Positions 43,286 through 54,786 are shown, counted from the stretch's first letter. The stretch: 64,000 bases of DNA from Rugalucina vietnamica (GCA_964017185.1 OZ024869.1:52044761-52108760), one strand, 5' to 3'. Made by a program: numbers and translations. The notes: generated from the letters alone by a model not told the origin.

Positions 43286-43889
43286 TCTATCTACAAGTAC
43301 TGAGTTGATCAATACTCACAGGGCCTCAGGTGTGGAGTTATGGGACTCGTACAACTGAGCTGATGTGTACAATCTCAATTAGTTGCGAAACCTCACTCCA
43401 CTACGTACATGTATTTGACACTTAATTTGAGCAGCAAGCTTGTGTTCATCAGGAATAACAATTAAATTCATAAGTGCCAAGGGGATGGAACCAGTAATTA
43501 ATAAAATTTTTGCAAATTAATTGAGCCTCGACACAAGAAAACTGGCCCTGAGGTTATAAAACTTTTTTCAAGCTCAGCTGAGCATGAAATTTCAACAACT
43601 CATAAATGTTGAAATTAGTGGAAAATTCAGGTTCTGTACTCATCAGCTAGTAATTTACCTTGCTAATGCCAACAGTTGTTGGCATTTTCTGAATCTGAAT
43701 CTGCCGGATACTCCATACACCTCAAAAAGAGTATTACGTGGACTGCGTGTGGAAATGGCCAAAAGAGAAAAAAATAAAAAAATAAAATGGGAGAGGGATT
43801 CTCATAATAATCAGTTTTGGACAGTAGAATTTCGAATTTGCTCCGGTTTTGTTTGTTGGGTGGTGGTAATGTGCATGTTGAAGGAATTG

Positions 43890-43939
<50 letters not shown>

Positions 43940-44105
43940 GTTTTCAGTGAATGTAGCGCCCGCTGACCCGTCATGTCCATAGGGTTAATTTCATTGATTG
44001 CAGTGTTGTCAATGATGATAATGATGATGATGATGATGATGATGATGTTGATGATGATGATGAAAATGATGATGATAATGATGATGATGATGATCTTTCT
44101 GTATT

Positions 44106-47100
44106 TCAATGGAAGTGGGAATACAGTCCAGCCCGGAATGTTTCCAGGTCTGGACAATTGGTCAGATCAGGAGGGAGGTTGTTCCATAGTCTTGCTGTTC
44201 TTGGAAAAAAGGAGTACAAGTGAGCATTGATTCTTGAGTATGGAATAGAGAGTCTGTTACGAATTGAGGGAGTGATGTATGGTGGGAGAGTGATTCGAAC
44301 TTGACCTGATTGAATCTTGTATAGCATTACCAGGGATGATATTTTTCTACGAGTTTGTAATGATGGAAGGCCTAAATTTTTTAACATTGTCGTGACGCTG
44401 CTGGTACTTGCGTAGTCATTGAGGATATATCTGGCTGCCCTGTGTTGTACCATCTCAAGCTGTTTTATGTATTTGTTCTGCCAGGGATCCCAGACTGACG
44501 ACGAATATTCTAAAAGGGGCCTGACGTAGGTTTTATAGGCAGTTTCTTTGATCTTGGTGTTGTGAGTCTGGATATTTCTCTTGATAAATTTCAGGGTGTT
44601 GTTTCCTTTGGCAGTGGTCTGGTTGATATGTTTAGTCCATGTAAGGTCGTCTGATATAAGCAGTCCTAGGTATTTGGCATTTTTAGTAGTTTTGAGTTTG
44701 ATGTTATGGAGCGTATAGTCAAAGATTATAGGTGTGTGTTTCTTTGTGATTCTGATCACTTCACATTTTTCCGGGTTGAAGGCCATAAGCCACTCACTCT
44801 CCCATGCTTCTAGTTTCGAAAGATCATTTTGAAGGTCAAGGCAGTCAGATTGGTTGGTGATGGTAAGATACATGATGGTATCATCTGCGAATAGTCTGAT
44901 ATTGCTGTTTATGGTTTCAGGCATGTCGTTTATGTACATAAGGAAAAGACATGGACCCAGTACTGACCCTTGGGGGACACCTGAAAGGACAGGACAAGCA
45001 TCTGATTTTTCGCCGTCAAGTACGACACACTGGCTTCTGTCTGAAAGGAAAGACCGGATCCATGTAATCACCCCATGGTTAATACCTAGTCGATGGAGCT
45101 TCAGCAAGAGCCTTTGATGGTCTACCTTATCAAATGCCTTGCTGAAGTCCATGACTATGACATCTGCCTGGCCTTTATCATTGAGAGTATCGTATAGGTC
45201 TTGTGTGAACTGGATTAGTTGTGTTTCACAGCTGACCCGGCTTCTGAAGCCATGCTGATTGTGGAAAAGGAGATTATTTTTATCAAGATGGGCCATTACG
45301 TTAGAGGTTATGATGTGTTCTATAATTTTACAGCATATGCAGGTAAGTGATATGGGGCGGTAGTTTTCAGGTTTTGATTTTGGACCTTTTTTGTATACTG
45401 GAGTTACGTAGGCGTTCTTCCAGTCTTTGGGAACTGTGCCTTCAGAAAGAGATGTGTTATAAATATCAGTGAGGATAGGAGCGATTTCATTGTGAAGTTC
45501 TTTTAAGATCCGGGAGGTGAGATTGTCTGGGCCTGCAGCTTTTCCTGGATTAAGCTTGGAGAGTTGTTTTGCAACTCCACTTGCTGTGACTGTTATGCTT
45601 GGCATCAATGGAAAGCTTAGTTTTCTTGGAAGAATAAGGTTTACAAGATGGCGTAACTTAAGGGGTACAAGCTTGGTGAACACAGACTGAAACTGGTTAT
45701 TGAGGATGTTGGCCTTTTCAACAGGGTCAGTGTAGTTTATACCATTGGATTTTAGGCAGTTTATTTCTTTGCTGTCGGATTTTTGCTGTTTTATGAATGT
45801 GAAAAGACGTTTGTTTGGTCGTTTAAATTCTGATGTTGTTTCTTGTTGGTCCGTAATGATTGATTCAATGTAACTGTTGTACGATTGTCGTAGTTTCTTT
45901 TGGATTATGTGTTTGAGGACTTTGAATTTTTCCTTAAGGTTGGGATTTGATCTGTTTTGTTTTATTTTTGCGTACAACTTGTCTCTTTTGTTCATTTGGC
46001 GTTTGATCTCACGGGTTACCCAGGGTTGGCTTTCTTTGGGCTTGCAAAACTTAGTAGGAATAAATTTCTCTGTCATGTTGTTTAGAGTTTTTTTGAATTC
46101 TGTCCATTTGGTATTTGTATCCGATCCTGCGACTTGGCTGTGGTAGACATTTTGGTAGTCTCTCATTTCTTCCCTGAAGCCAGTCCAGTCTGTCTTCTTG
46201 TACAGTTTAATAGGCCTTGGTTTTTGCTGTCTTCTTTTGAGATTGATTTTCAATTCATGATAAACTATGTCATGATCACCGGTGCCAAGGGGTGGAAGAA
46301 TTTGCGTACTATGAACTAAGGAGGGCTGGTTAAGCAGAAAAAGGTCTAGGATATTTTTGCCTCTGGTTGGTTCTTTAACAACCTGTTCAAGGCCAAAATC
46401 GTGTATGGTAGTGACAAGAGATTCATAGACAGAGGGGCAAGGACAGTTTGGTATGATTTGCTCAGTTTGCCAGTCTATGTTGGGGAGGTTGAAGTCTCCT
46501 AAGGCCCAAATGTGACTGGTTCGGGGTATTTTAGAGAGGGACTTTTCCAGCTCATCAATACTTTTTTGGTCATTTTCATTTGGCTTGTAGAAAGAACAAA
46601 CGAACACATTCTTGAGTCCTGGTATATCTAATTTGGCCCATACTATCTCTGAATCCGAGTCAAGGTCAGGCTGGCTGACTGGATTTAGGCAATGTCTGAT
46701 GGCTAAGAATACACCTCTGCCTTTTCTGTTTGTACGATCTTTTCTGAAAATGGAGTAGGTGTCGGTGTCAAAGACTTCATTGTTGGAGTAATTATCTGTT
46801 AGCCAAGATTCTGTTCCTGCGATGATGTCGGGCATTGTTTGATCCGTTAGATATTTGAGTTCTAGCCTTTTTTCAAAGACTGAGCGGCAGTTAACATTAA
46901 TGATTGTGAGACGTTTTGGAGCTTGTTTAGCTTTGGGTTTAGATGGTTTCGGTTTAGGGTGACTTGAGGTCTTGGGGGATGATGTAGCTTGCGGAGGACC
47001 TAGATTTGAGGTCATTGGGGAGCTGGTAGTTTGTGACAGATAGCTAAGGCATGAATTCTCCACAGATGCTGAGGTGTCAGAGAGTGTATCCAGAGACTCA

Positions 47101-47678
47101 TGTGTATAGTTGGGGAAGTTACATTGGTTGCAATACCATACTGCTTTGGACTGGGATAGGATGTCAAATGTGGCATTTCCTATGCCCTGGCAGTCTGCGT
47201 GAAACCACTGATCACAGTTACCGCACATGATTGACATGATATTCGACCAGGTTACTTCTTCTTGGCAGTATCCACAAGGGTAATTACTTTGGTCATCATT
47301 TTGTACACTTTGGTCCACCTCTGGGCCTGGGTTTGTTTCAATGTCAGCTGATCTGCAAACTAGGAGAATACACAGGTACAGTAGTGTTGTGCGATGGTTC
47401 CTGTGATGACATGTACGTGGGAAGCGTTTCAGGTTAGAGCAGAGAAACAGAAAGTCTGTGGTGATGAACATCGAGCTGCCAATAATATGTTGGGTTGTTG
47501 GTTGGGGAAGCATGTGTACTGTTCCTTTGTCAGTAGTTTGGCTTTGAATTTTAGGTTCGTCACATGTGTGAGAGCCCAGTAAGGCATGCTGGGGGGATGA
47601 TTTTGTGTCAGTGCAGGAAGGGACAATAGTCAGTATGAGGCAAGCTGTTAAGACAGCATAACTACATATTGGAATCAT
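44106..47678 (-). CDS. LINE polyprotein: 2A-like peptide, PHD finger, APE endonuclease, RT
   Basis: The frame is 1190 residues and unbroken. Residues 1-22 are hydrophobic (signal-like). A second hydrophobic stretch, LLYLCILLVC at about 99-108, leads into ADIETNPGP at 111-119, the 2A consensus DxExNPGP. A PHD finger follows at about 133-187 (CGYCQEEVTW, CGNCDQWFHADC, WYCNQC). The endonuclease spans about 254-480 (IINVNCRSVFEKR, GTESWL, ALGDFNLPNIDW, TGDHDIVYHEL). RT spans about 690-960 with VIVMDFSKAFDKVDH, SGVPQGSVLGPCLF and LFADDTIMY. The end has PLLEYSSSVWDPW and FFPRTARLWNNLPPDL. 2A elements cause ribosome skipping, and known LINEs (sea urchin, trypanosome) carry them. It appears potentially active. 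Clade: CR1/L2-like group. Confidence 0.92.
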   Translation of the reverse strand: MIPICSYAVLTACLILTIVPSCTDTKSSPQHALLGSHTCDEPKIQSQTTDKGTVHMLPQPTTQHIIGSSMFITTDFLFLCSNLKRFPRTCHHRNHRTTLLYLCILLVCRSADIETNPGPEVDQSVQNDDQSNYPCGYCQEEVTWSNIMSIMCGNCDQWFHADCQGIGNATFDILSQSKAVWYCNQCNFPNYTHESLDTLSDTSASVENSCLSYLSQTTSSPMTSNLGPPQATSSPKTSSHPKPKPSKPKAKQAPKRLTIINVNCRSVFEKRLELKYLTDQTMPDIIAGTESWLTDNYSNNEVFDTDTYSIFRKDRTNRKGRGVFLAIRHCLNPVSQPDLDSDSEIVWAKLDIPGLKNVFVCSFYKPNENDQKSIDELEKSLSKIPRTSHIWALGDFNLPNIDWQTEQIIPNCPCPSVYESLVTTIHDFGLEQVVKEPTRGKNILDLFLLNQPSLVHSTQILPPLGTGDHDIVYHELKINLKRRQQKPRPIKLYKKTDWTGFREEMRDYQNVYHSQVAGSDTNTKWTEFKKTLNNMTEKFIPTKFCKPKESQPWVTREIKRQMNKRDKLYAKIKQNRSNPNLKEKFKVLKHIIQKKLRQSYNSYIESIITDQQETTSEFKRPNKRLFTFIKQQKSDSKEINCLKSNGINYTDPVEKANILNNQFQSVFTKLVPLKLRHLVNLILPRKLSFPLMPSITVTASGVAKQLSKLNPGKAAGPDNLTSRILKELHNEIAPILTDIYNTSLSEGTVPKDWKNAYVTPVYKKGPKSKPENYRPISLTCICCKIIEHIITSNVMAHLDKNNLLFHNQHGFRSRVSCETQLIQFTQDLYDTLNDKGQADVIVMDFSKAFDKVDHQRLLLKLHRLGINHGVITWIRSFLSDRSQCVVLDGEKSDACPVLSGVPQGSVLGPCLFLMYINDMPETINSNIRLFADDTIMYLTITNQSDCLDLQNDLSKLEAWESEWLMAFNPEKCEVIRITKKHTPIIFDYTLHNIKLKTTKNAKYLGLLISDDLTWTKHINQTTAKGNNTLKFIKRNIQTHNTKIKETAYKTYVRPLLEYSSSVWDPWQNKYIKQLEMVQHRAARYILNDYASTSSVTTMLKNLGLPSLQTRRKISSLVMLYKIQSGQVRITLPPYITPSIRNRLSIPYSRINAHLYSFFPRTARLWNNLPPDLTNCPDLETFRAGLYSHFH

Positions 47679-48164
47679 GATTCTTAGATGTGTGTGTAAG
47701 CAGTAATAGGCTGTAACTACTTGCGATGAATTTTAAAAAAAAAAGCTATTACTTGTCAAACAATATGGTTGTTCAGGGTCAGGTTGGTGTTTGTATCATT
47801 AGAATTTCTGTGCATGTGTCAGCAAAGATATCACAGGTAGATTCTTTGCAGGTGAGATTTAATATGTTAGGGTAGGGGAGCAGAAACTGGCTGTGAAGCC
47901 AATTTTACAACCTACAGCGGGTTTTGTGAAAGCTTTTTCTTGTAGAATACAGCTGTTTAATCTGGGTCAGTCAGGCGCTTTCCAAAATTGAAAGTGAAAG
48001 TAGATATAAAATCAATGAAATTTCACAGATCGAGTGGGTTGCCACTTGGAATTGGGGTTAGGGAGGTAGATACTTATCCTAGCTAGGTTTCTGACATAAA
48101 ATCAGGTGTGAATTTAACAAAGATTATCTAGATTTTAGGTAATTTGTGCAGAAAAATTCTAAAG

Positions 48165-48195
48165 AAGGTCCGCCATTTCCACGCGCATGCGCAAA
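48165..48195 (-). promoter_or_regulatory. NRF1-like and YY1-like sites at LINE 5' end
   Basis: Within about 40 bases of the 5' end the minus strand reads GCGCATGCGC (NRF1 consensus) followed by GGAAATGGCGGAC (YY1-type core AAATGGCGG). These are the highest-CpG bases in the region. Function inferred by motif only. Confidence 0.6.
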
Positions 48196-48283
48196 AAAAA
48201 TAAATTTTAACATTTATGAGCAGGATAAATTTTAGTCTCAGCTGAGCTGAGCATGAAAGAAGTTTTATAACCTTGGGGCCTGG

Positions 48284-49659
48284 TCTTCTGGGTTCTGACC
48301 AGGTCTACTAACACAAACCGACCCATGCAGCTTTAGGAGATGTGTAGAATCATTGGATTTAGCAGGGAAGTGTAAGAGAGGAGGAATAAGTACAGACTAA
48401 TTCAATCAATTAGCACCAATTAGGCCACGTAGAAACTCAACGGGGACTGCGTAGAGAGGTGCTAATCAATTTGATAACCTTGAACCCCATCATCGTAACC
48501 GCGCTTCCTGGACAAAAGATAGAATCTTATCACGTAGCCACTAATTCAACGAGTAAGGCACTTGTTAATTTTCTTAATTTTGTTAAAGTGGACAATTTAT
48601 TAAGAATGCACATGATCATAGTGACAAGCGGGGTGTAAATCTGCGTCACGCAGACTTTAAATCGCCGAAATCGGCCGACAGATAGTGACGCAACAGCGTT
48701 TCAAAGTATTTGTTCATGTGCGCAAATGAAAATTTAACTCAATTTAATATCAAGTTTTGGAGGCTTTCCGGTTATGTCCGGAAAATGAAAGTACATGTAG
48801 GCTTGTATTTAAGAAGAATATGTTACGTCAACAACAGTGATAGTGCCTTCAGTGCGCACAGATGCGCACATGCTGAAAAAATTTGAGAGTTCATCAACGA
48901 TAAAACCATTTGCCATGGTGTAAAGGCGCTTCATTAACGATCAGATTTTTTTTATAACAGCAAGCCCATTTGGTTTCTTCTGAAGCGAGAAACATGCTTA
49001 TATTTACAGGTAACATAAAGTATAGTTTGCATGGGCAGTATAAACTTTTTGTCTTAAACATCCACTATAATACATGTGCTTGTAGCGGGAATCTCATGCT
49101 TAAACTATACATTTTTCTCATGAAAATCTTCACTACAAAACTAAGTTGGCAGTCAATAAGCGTCTTCGAGAAGATATATTTCGTATGTTCTGTTATTATG
49201 TTCATCTAAATTGTTTCGTCAGGATATTTGCTTTTCATATACTTATATTGTTTTACAGTTTAAACGTGCCACATTAACGGTTATAGTCATGTCGTGATGG
49301 CCAGTTTTCCTAGCATAGGCCTCCCAGACTCGGAATACTTGTAGTTAGCATGCACATTCCATTCATATTACATTGACAAAAACTCTTTACATGTACCTTT
49401 TTAAGTGCAAGAATGACCTAAAATCATGTATTTTCATGAATAATCTCCAAGGAATGCTTTCGGATCTGCCTGACACCATACTGGGTGAGCTATTGCCAGT
49501 CAAACATGTTTTTTAAATTTGTTTTTCTTAAATTTATATTTATTTATTAAAATGAGTATATAAATGATGCAAATAAAAGCGTGACATGTTGCTGTTTCGG
49601 CCAGATAAGGGATTTTCGATACTGTATGGCGGAAAACAATGCAATATTGCGCAATTATC
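48284..49659. other. Unassigned sequence
   Basis: There is no long frame. A short frame at about 49431-49480 (MNNLQGMLSDLPDTILG then GTGAGC) is discussed under rejected items. Otherwise nothing recognised. Confidence 0.4.
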
Positions 49660-50202
49660 GCAAGTACGTATCAATTTATGTCAAGTAGGTGATAAACTGG
49701 CGGTTACAATGATGGGGCGTTTGAAGTCGCTCTGAGTTTATTCCTTGTATATTACACTTCCCTGGATTTAGAAAGAAGAGGAATTGTACTATCCGAGTAG
49801 CGAAAACAAAGGTACTGATCTGTGCCTTTGTTTTGGCATAGGCAAAAATCCATTTTTTTTTTTTATATTTGTTTAAGATCATAATAATTGTAAAATACAT
49901 GTACTGGAAAAAAATGAAACTGAATTTTTTACATGTAACCTGCAGTTTCAGTAAATGATATTAATCGTTTTCGACGCCATTGTCATACGAAGCAAAACAT
50001 GTACATGTAAATCCTAGCGCAACCCTTGTGTATGTATTTGATAACCACATGTATTCATGAAAGAACGACAATGTTTTGGGCAAAAACTGATTATCAGGAA
50101 GTCCTGTGGAATATAATACTCAGAGCGCTATGATAATGAGTAACTTTTTTCTATGTGGTGATCTCTTATCTCCCTACTCAAGTAGCTTATGTGAGTCTAA
50201 TA

Positions 50203-50430
50203 TGAGCCTGTACGTGAGAAAACCAACAATTTGGGTTCCCAGGTCTGACACAAACCGGGATGTACATTTACAGAAGATGGTTAGAGGCTGAAAATTTTGG
50301 ATTTAGAAAGTAGAGGAATTGCACTATCCGTATAGCGAAAACAAAGGCGCTGATCAGCTTCGCAGTTACTGCGAAGCTGATCTGCACCTTTGTTTTCGCT
50401 TAAAAAAGGGTTTGCTCACAACGCGGCTCA
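50203..50430. mobile_element. MITE with central GAAGCTGATC hairpin, copy 1
   Basis: Ends TGAGCCTGTACGTGAGAAAA and (inverted) TGAGCCGCGTTGTGAGCAAA bracket a GCGAAAACAAAGGCGC / GCACCTTTGTTTTCGC hairpin around GATCAGCTTCGCAGTTACTG. A diverged partial copy lies at about 49755-49860. Full copies: 58845-59099 and 63287-63519. Confidence 0.8.
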
Positions 50431-50677
50431 TTTAAAGTAGCTCACACTGAGCTAGATCTGTTATCAGAATAGTGAGTCAGCCACCAACTGGGTCTTGAGA
50501 CGGTTTTTGAACCTTGCCTTTGATGTTAATAACCTATAGCTCACACAAGTTTTAGATAAAAATAAGGAAAAGGAAAGAATGAAAGAAAGAAAAAAAGCTG
50601 ACTAACAATTTTGTTTTTCACTTAAAGCTACAAAACAAACTAACAAAACCTGTTCACAGAAAAAAAGTATTGCAAGC

Positions 50678-50815
50678 ATGTATATTACAGTAACTAGAGT
50701 TTCCAAAACCCACTGGCTGATCATTCCTGTTATATTGTGTTGAACAGAATGACTTTTTTTTTTATCAGCCAGTGGGTTTTGGAAACTCTAGTTACCATTA
50801 CTGTAATATACATGT
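50678..50815. mobile_element. Foldback element with about 45-bp arms
   Basis: ATGTATATTACAGTAACTAG to CCCACTGGCTGAT on the left is matched inverted on the right with one 3-base difference; the loop includes a poly-T run. Confidence 0.85.
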
Positions 50816-51009
50816 TAGCATGTATAACCTTTTTTAACTGTGCACAAATACTGAACACAAGTCATGTTTGTACCGTGTCAGATTCAGACTAATGTTTGGT
50901 AACAAGAGCAAATACAGACTTTTATAGGTAAAATACTTTGAACATGCATCTGACATATAGATATGCATTTGTTGGTCGGACTGCTTAAATAACTATTTTC
51001 TCATTAAAG

Positions 51010-52676
51010 CAGGCTTGGGGTCAATTACTTTGAAAAGTAATTAATTGAATTACAATTACATTGACATTTGTTCAATTAAATTACAATTACAATTACTAGG
51101 CATTTTAGGAAAGTAATTCATTACATACAATTACTTAGCCTAATGTAATTCATTACATACAATTACTTTGCATCGCGTGTTGAGACAAATGAAATTTTAA
51201 GTCAAAAATTATTCAAAAATGGAACACTTGTAGTGTTTTCATGACTGAAAATTGTCTGACAGGAACCTTTTGTACTTCATGTCTTTTCTTTTTTGCCCCC
51301 ACTGAACAGGGGTGTTTGAATCCACTGGTGTTCACAGAATTAACCATCAAATGATATGTTTATAAGTTTAACATACTGTATCCCAGCAAATGTCAAAAGA
51401 TTATTTGCAAATAATAACTCCTCATATCATCAGTTATTAACCAAGAAGCAGTATATCTGTTCTCACATGACTGAAAAGTTGATGACTCTCATGCATGTTT
51501 TTATAAATTCTATGAAGATAAGTTTGCTGACTGTGACACTGGCTTATTGATAAAAGATGGGTGGAATGATCAGAGCTGGTTTCTTATAAATGGCAAATCA
51601 AGAAGTAAAAAAACACAGAAACATGTCAAAAAACTAAAATTACACTTAGGTACTTATACCAAGAAAACATATGGAGGTACTTATACCAAGAAAACATATG
51701 GTAAGTCGAGTTAGCATCTATTCCCCAATAGAGGGCCACTCAGTTACCCGAACTGAACTAAAAATATGAAAACGTACATAAGGCTCAAACAACACAAAAA
51801 TTCAACTCCAAAGCACAAAAGAATTAGAACCACAACAGAAGTTTCGCCATGGAACGATAAGTAATATAAAATTACTGGGAGGCTTAAACCGGTCAAAGAA
51901 TTTTTGCCCAAAAATTTCCATCAGTTTCCTATTTTGAAAACATTTTTAACATGTATTTATGTGCACTCCATCATTCATAAAGAACAGAAATACAAGATGA
52001 CATTGAAAAGAAGGAGTTTAAAGTTGTGACCAGTTTAATTATGAATCTGTCAATAAGGTGTGAAAAAACAACATGGAATCCTGTAGGCAATACACCAATC
52101 AAGGACAAAAAAAGAAAAGATAATGATTGAGTTTTCACACTTCCTTTTATTAATTATTGCTTAATGTCACATTGTGTCTATATGTCACATTGTGTCTATA
52201 AGATGATTAAAAGCTCTAAGGTCATCAGTTTTAGTGAAGGATTAAACTTTTTAAAAGTACCCAATACTTAATTTTATCAGTAGATGAAGAGACATGTTTA
52301 ATAGATGAAGAGACAAAAGTTGACTACTGTTGTAACATAACTTATCTCGGTGGAAAATATTTTATTGAGTACTGTATAATTGACCTATACTTCAATGATA
52401 CATGCAAGGAAACAAGATTCAACAGGATAATCTGCAGTACACTCTTTCAATAATAATCTCTAAATATACAATGTATATGTAAGAGATGTTGTCTTTTCAG
52501 TAATTCAAAGTAATTAAAAGTAATTGTTAATTACACCCCTTTTTGACACTGTAATTCATTACATTTCAATTATTGTAATTAAAGTCAAGGCTGAATTACA
52601 ATTATTTTCAATTATTTTGAAAAATGTAATTAAATTGCAATTAATTACAATTACAATTTTAATTACCCCAACCCTG
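51010..52676. mobile_element. Non-autonomous hAT-like element, 8-bp target duplication
   Basis: CATTAAAG flanks both ends (51002-51009 and 52677-52684). The left end CAGGCTTGGGGTCAATTACT and right end (inverted CAGGGTTGGGGTAATTAAAA) are short imperfect TIRs, followed by AATTACAATTAC-rich subterminal tracts. The 8-bp duplication and CAGGG start fit hAT. No transposase frame; internal small duplications at 51650-51705 and 52165-52205. Confidence 0.85.
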
Positions 52677-52966
52677 CATTAAAGCGACACTATGCGTAAA
52701 CAATATATGACCATGTGCTTCACTTGGCATTGGAAAAATGTGTGAAACAAACTGGGAGCCCCTTTTACCGTGCTTACAAAACTTCACATGAGTTCAAGTG
52801 GCACAGTCAAAGTATTTTACCTAGACAGTATCTTGACATTGTTGGATCTTTATAAACCACCTGACTAGCGATGTGTGCCTGGAATGATAAAAACTACGAA
52901 CAGTATCAATATTCCAATATTTAGTAAGACTGCCAATTAACACAACCACAGTGGCGGGAGGGTGGG

Positions 52967-53300
52967 TTTTCAATTAAACGTGTATTTTCTTTTTCGGAAG
53001 CAAACGGAAAAGGAAGTGCGACAGCGCAAAGAATGCTGGGATTGATTTGATCCATTTCTTATCGTGTAGGCGCTTGATTGATGGAAAGTAACTATGAATA
53101 AAGCGCTTATAGATTTGATAAACTGTCATGGCTGATACGATAAACAAGATTTACAATTTGCAAAATTTGATGAAAGAAAACCCTTAATAGGTATTTCAAA
53201 TACTCCCAAAAGCCACAGTGGTTGCGCAAAATAGCGGTCCATCCGCTTCGTCGGTCCCAAAATAAATGGGATTATCAACGAGATGATAATCCTGATTATT
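52967..53300 (-). repeat. 3' terminal direct repeat of the YR element
   Basis: Matches 58424-58757 almost base for base, from TTTTCAATTAAACGTGTATT to GATAATCCTGATTATT. Confidence 0.95.
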
Positions 53301-54153
53301 TTAGGATACCAACTCAGAAACAAACAAATATAAAAGCAATATCATGTGCTTTATTCTTGACTAGAACATTGATAGCTATGGCACATCAGCCCTTATGTAT
53401 ATTAAGTACTTTGTGATAATGACAAAATGGAACAAATAAAATTCAATTAAAGCCAAAATTGACTTAGACTTAGAACTATGAATTGTAAGTGGAGGAATAT
53501 GGACACCAGGCGGTTTAATCCGAGCCCGGGACGGGCGTCCAGCTGATCAACCTTAGAGTCGCACGCACCAAACCCTGATTTATGCTTGCAGCTTCCATTT
53601 TGAATCCATAATAATAATTCCGAGATATGCATTCCAAAACATGCATTCCAAAATATGCATTCCAAAATATGCATTCCATTCCATCCATAAATGCATTCCG
53701 AATTATGCATTCCATTCAATGTATGTGTTAAGAGCAATTTCCTCGAGATGCCATATAAACAGAATCCAGATCTGTTGGACAAACTCGAAAAAATATTCCG
53801 AAATTGCCAGCGTCTGGCGCGAGCGACAAATTTATTGTAACGATTTGAATTTCAAAAATTTAGCCTAGTTAAGATCTGGGATCCACCTCGTCTAAAGGTT
53901 CCGGTATTCAAGTACCGTGTCCGGAAGACAAGATTTCTCCCAGTCTATACTAAAACCTAAAGGATAACAAACAGAAGAGTCACTTGGGCCCCATTCCTGG
54001 TTGCAAGTATAAATTTACAAGCCAGATTCCAAACCCAAGCCTCATATAGCTTAGTAAACTTAGCAGATCAGCAAGACTCCCACCCCGGAACCGCTGAATT
54101 CCGCCACAGCAAATTTATGCGAATGTCTTAATAGCAAAAATTTGTCCCCCAAT

Positions 54154-54723
54154 TCAGCCAGAGTTATAAACCCTTAATTGCGGATTAGACAGAAAAGCTG
54201 AAACCGCCTCCTCTAGTGTATTTAAAAATATAGCATTACCGACCAGGGTAAGGTGGCAACCGTCGGCTTTAAATAAGCCAGGTGTAACAAGATCTATCTC
54301 ATGGACAATAGACCTGCCATTAATATCTTTAACAGCTTGACGGCCAGCTCTATTTATTCTTTTCCGTTTATTATTTATCTGTTTTAGGTTTGGAGGAGAA
54401 TTAATCATCCCCCTCCATTTCTGCCTAGGCAAGATATCGGACCACACTAATATGGCCTGAGGAAAAACCGAAGCGATGTATTTAAGATCGCGTTTGATCC
54501 ACTTGATCATTTTGCCTTGCTTAATCGTGACTAAATCATTACCGCCTAAATGGATGATTATCATTAATGGAGCAACAGAGAACAGCATGGCTTTCTGAAA
54601 ACCCCCCTTCAACTCATCCCAGTGCATGCCCCCTTTTCCATGCCATGAGAATCTCTTGGTTACAGCCGAAGGTCTCAGTTCTTCCAAATCATGTTGTAAA
54701 TGGGACACCAATGAGTCCCCCAA
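54154..54723 (-). CDS. YR element SGNH/GDSL hydrolase
   Basis: 189 residues from the first Met; homology begins slightly upstream at IWVLGDSLVS, directly after a splice acceptor TTTTACTTGCAG at about 54737. Catalytic blocks: GDS (Ser), HLGGND (Gly, Asn) and a C-terminal DGCHLT (Asp-x-x-His). SGNH domains are known in some Ngaro and CR1 elements with unknown role. Position after the recombinase suggests a spliced transcript. Intact frame. Confidence 0.85.
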   Translation of the reverse strand: MGDSLVSHLQHDLEELRPSAVTKRFSWHGKGGMHWDELKGGFQKAMLFSVAPLMIIIHLGGNDLVTIKQGKMIKWIKRDLKYIASVFPQAILVWSDILPRQKWRGMINSPPNLKQINNKRKRINRAGRQAVKDINGRSIVHEIDLVTPGLFKADGCHLTLVGNAIFLNTLEEAVSAFLSNPQLRVYNSG

Positions 54724-54786
54724 GACCCAAATATCTGCAAGTAAAAGTAATTTAGAAAATTATGTAACCACTAATATAGTCTGCAA

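Larger units (their letters stand above)
43689..48203 (-). mobile_element. Full-length single-ORF LINE with 2A-like motif
   Basis: ATTTT on both sides (43684-43688, 48204-48208) is the target duplication. The 5' UTR is 48203-47679 and the 3' UTR 44105-43689, with two (ATC)n blocks (43893-43939 and 44014-44093 on the plus strand) and a terminal CAGATT repeat. All parts look present. Confidence 0.88.
43542..48283. mobile_element. Palindromic MITE copy 2, split by a LINE
   Basis: The left half (43542-43688) starts CTGGCCCTGAGGTTATAAAA and ends GTTGGCATTTT. The right half (48204-48283) resumes ATTTTAACATTTATGAGCAG and ends ATAACCTTGGGGCCTGG. Joined, the centre equals that of the uninterrupted copies. 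Confidence 0.85.

Noticed and set aside
43663..44230. Long Ile or Met runs in open frames
   Set aside because: They come from the (ATC)n microsatellites in the LINE 3' UTR.
49431..49480. Possible first exon of an F-box protein on the plus strand (LPDTIL then GTGAGC)
   Set aside because: It is only 17 residues and I found no following exon; too weak to call.
53447..53782. Minus-strand frame rich in MHxECIFWN repeats
   Set aside because: It is generated by the ATGCATTCC minisatellite in the YR element non-coding region.
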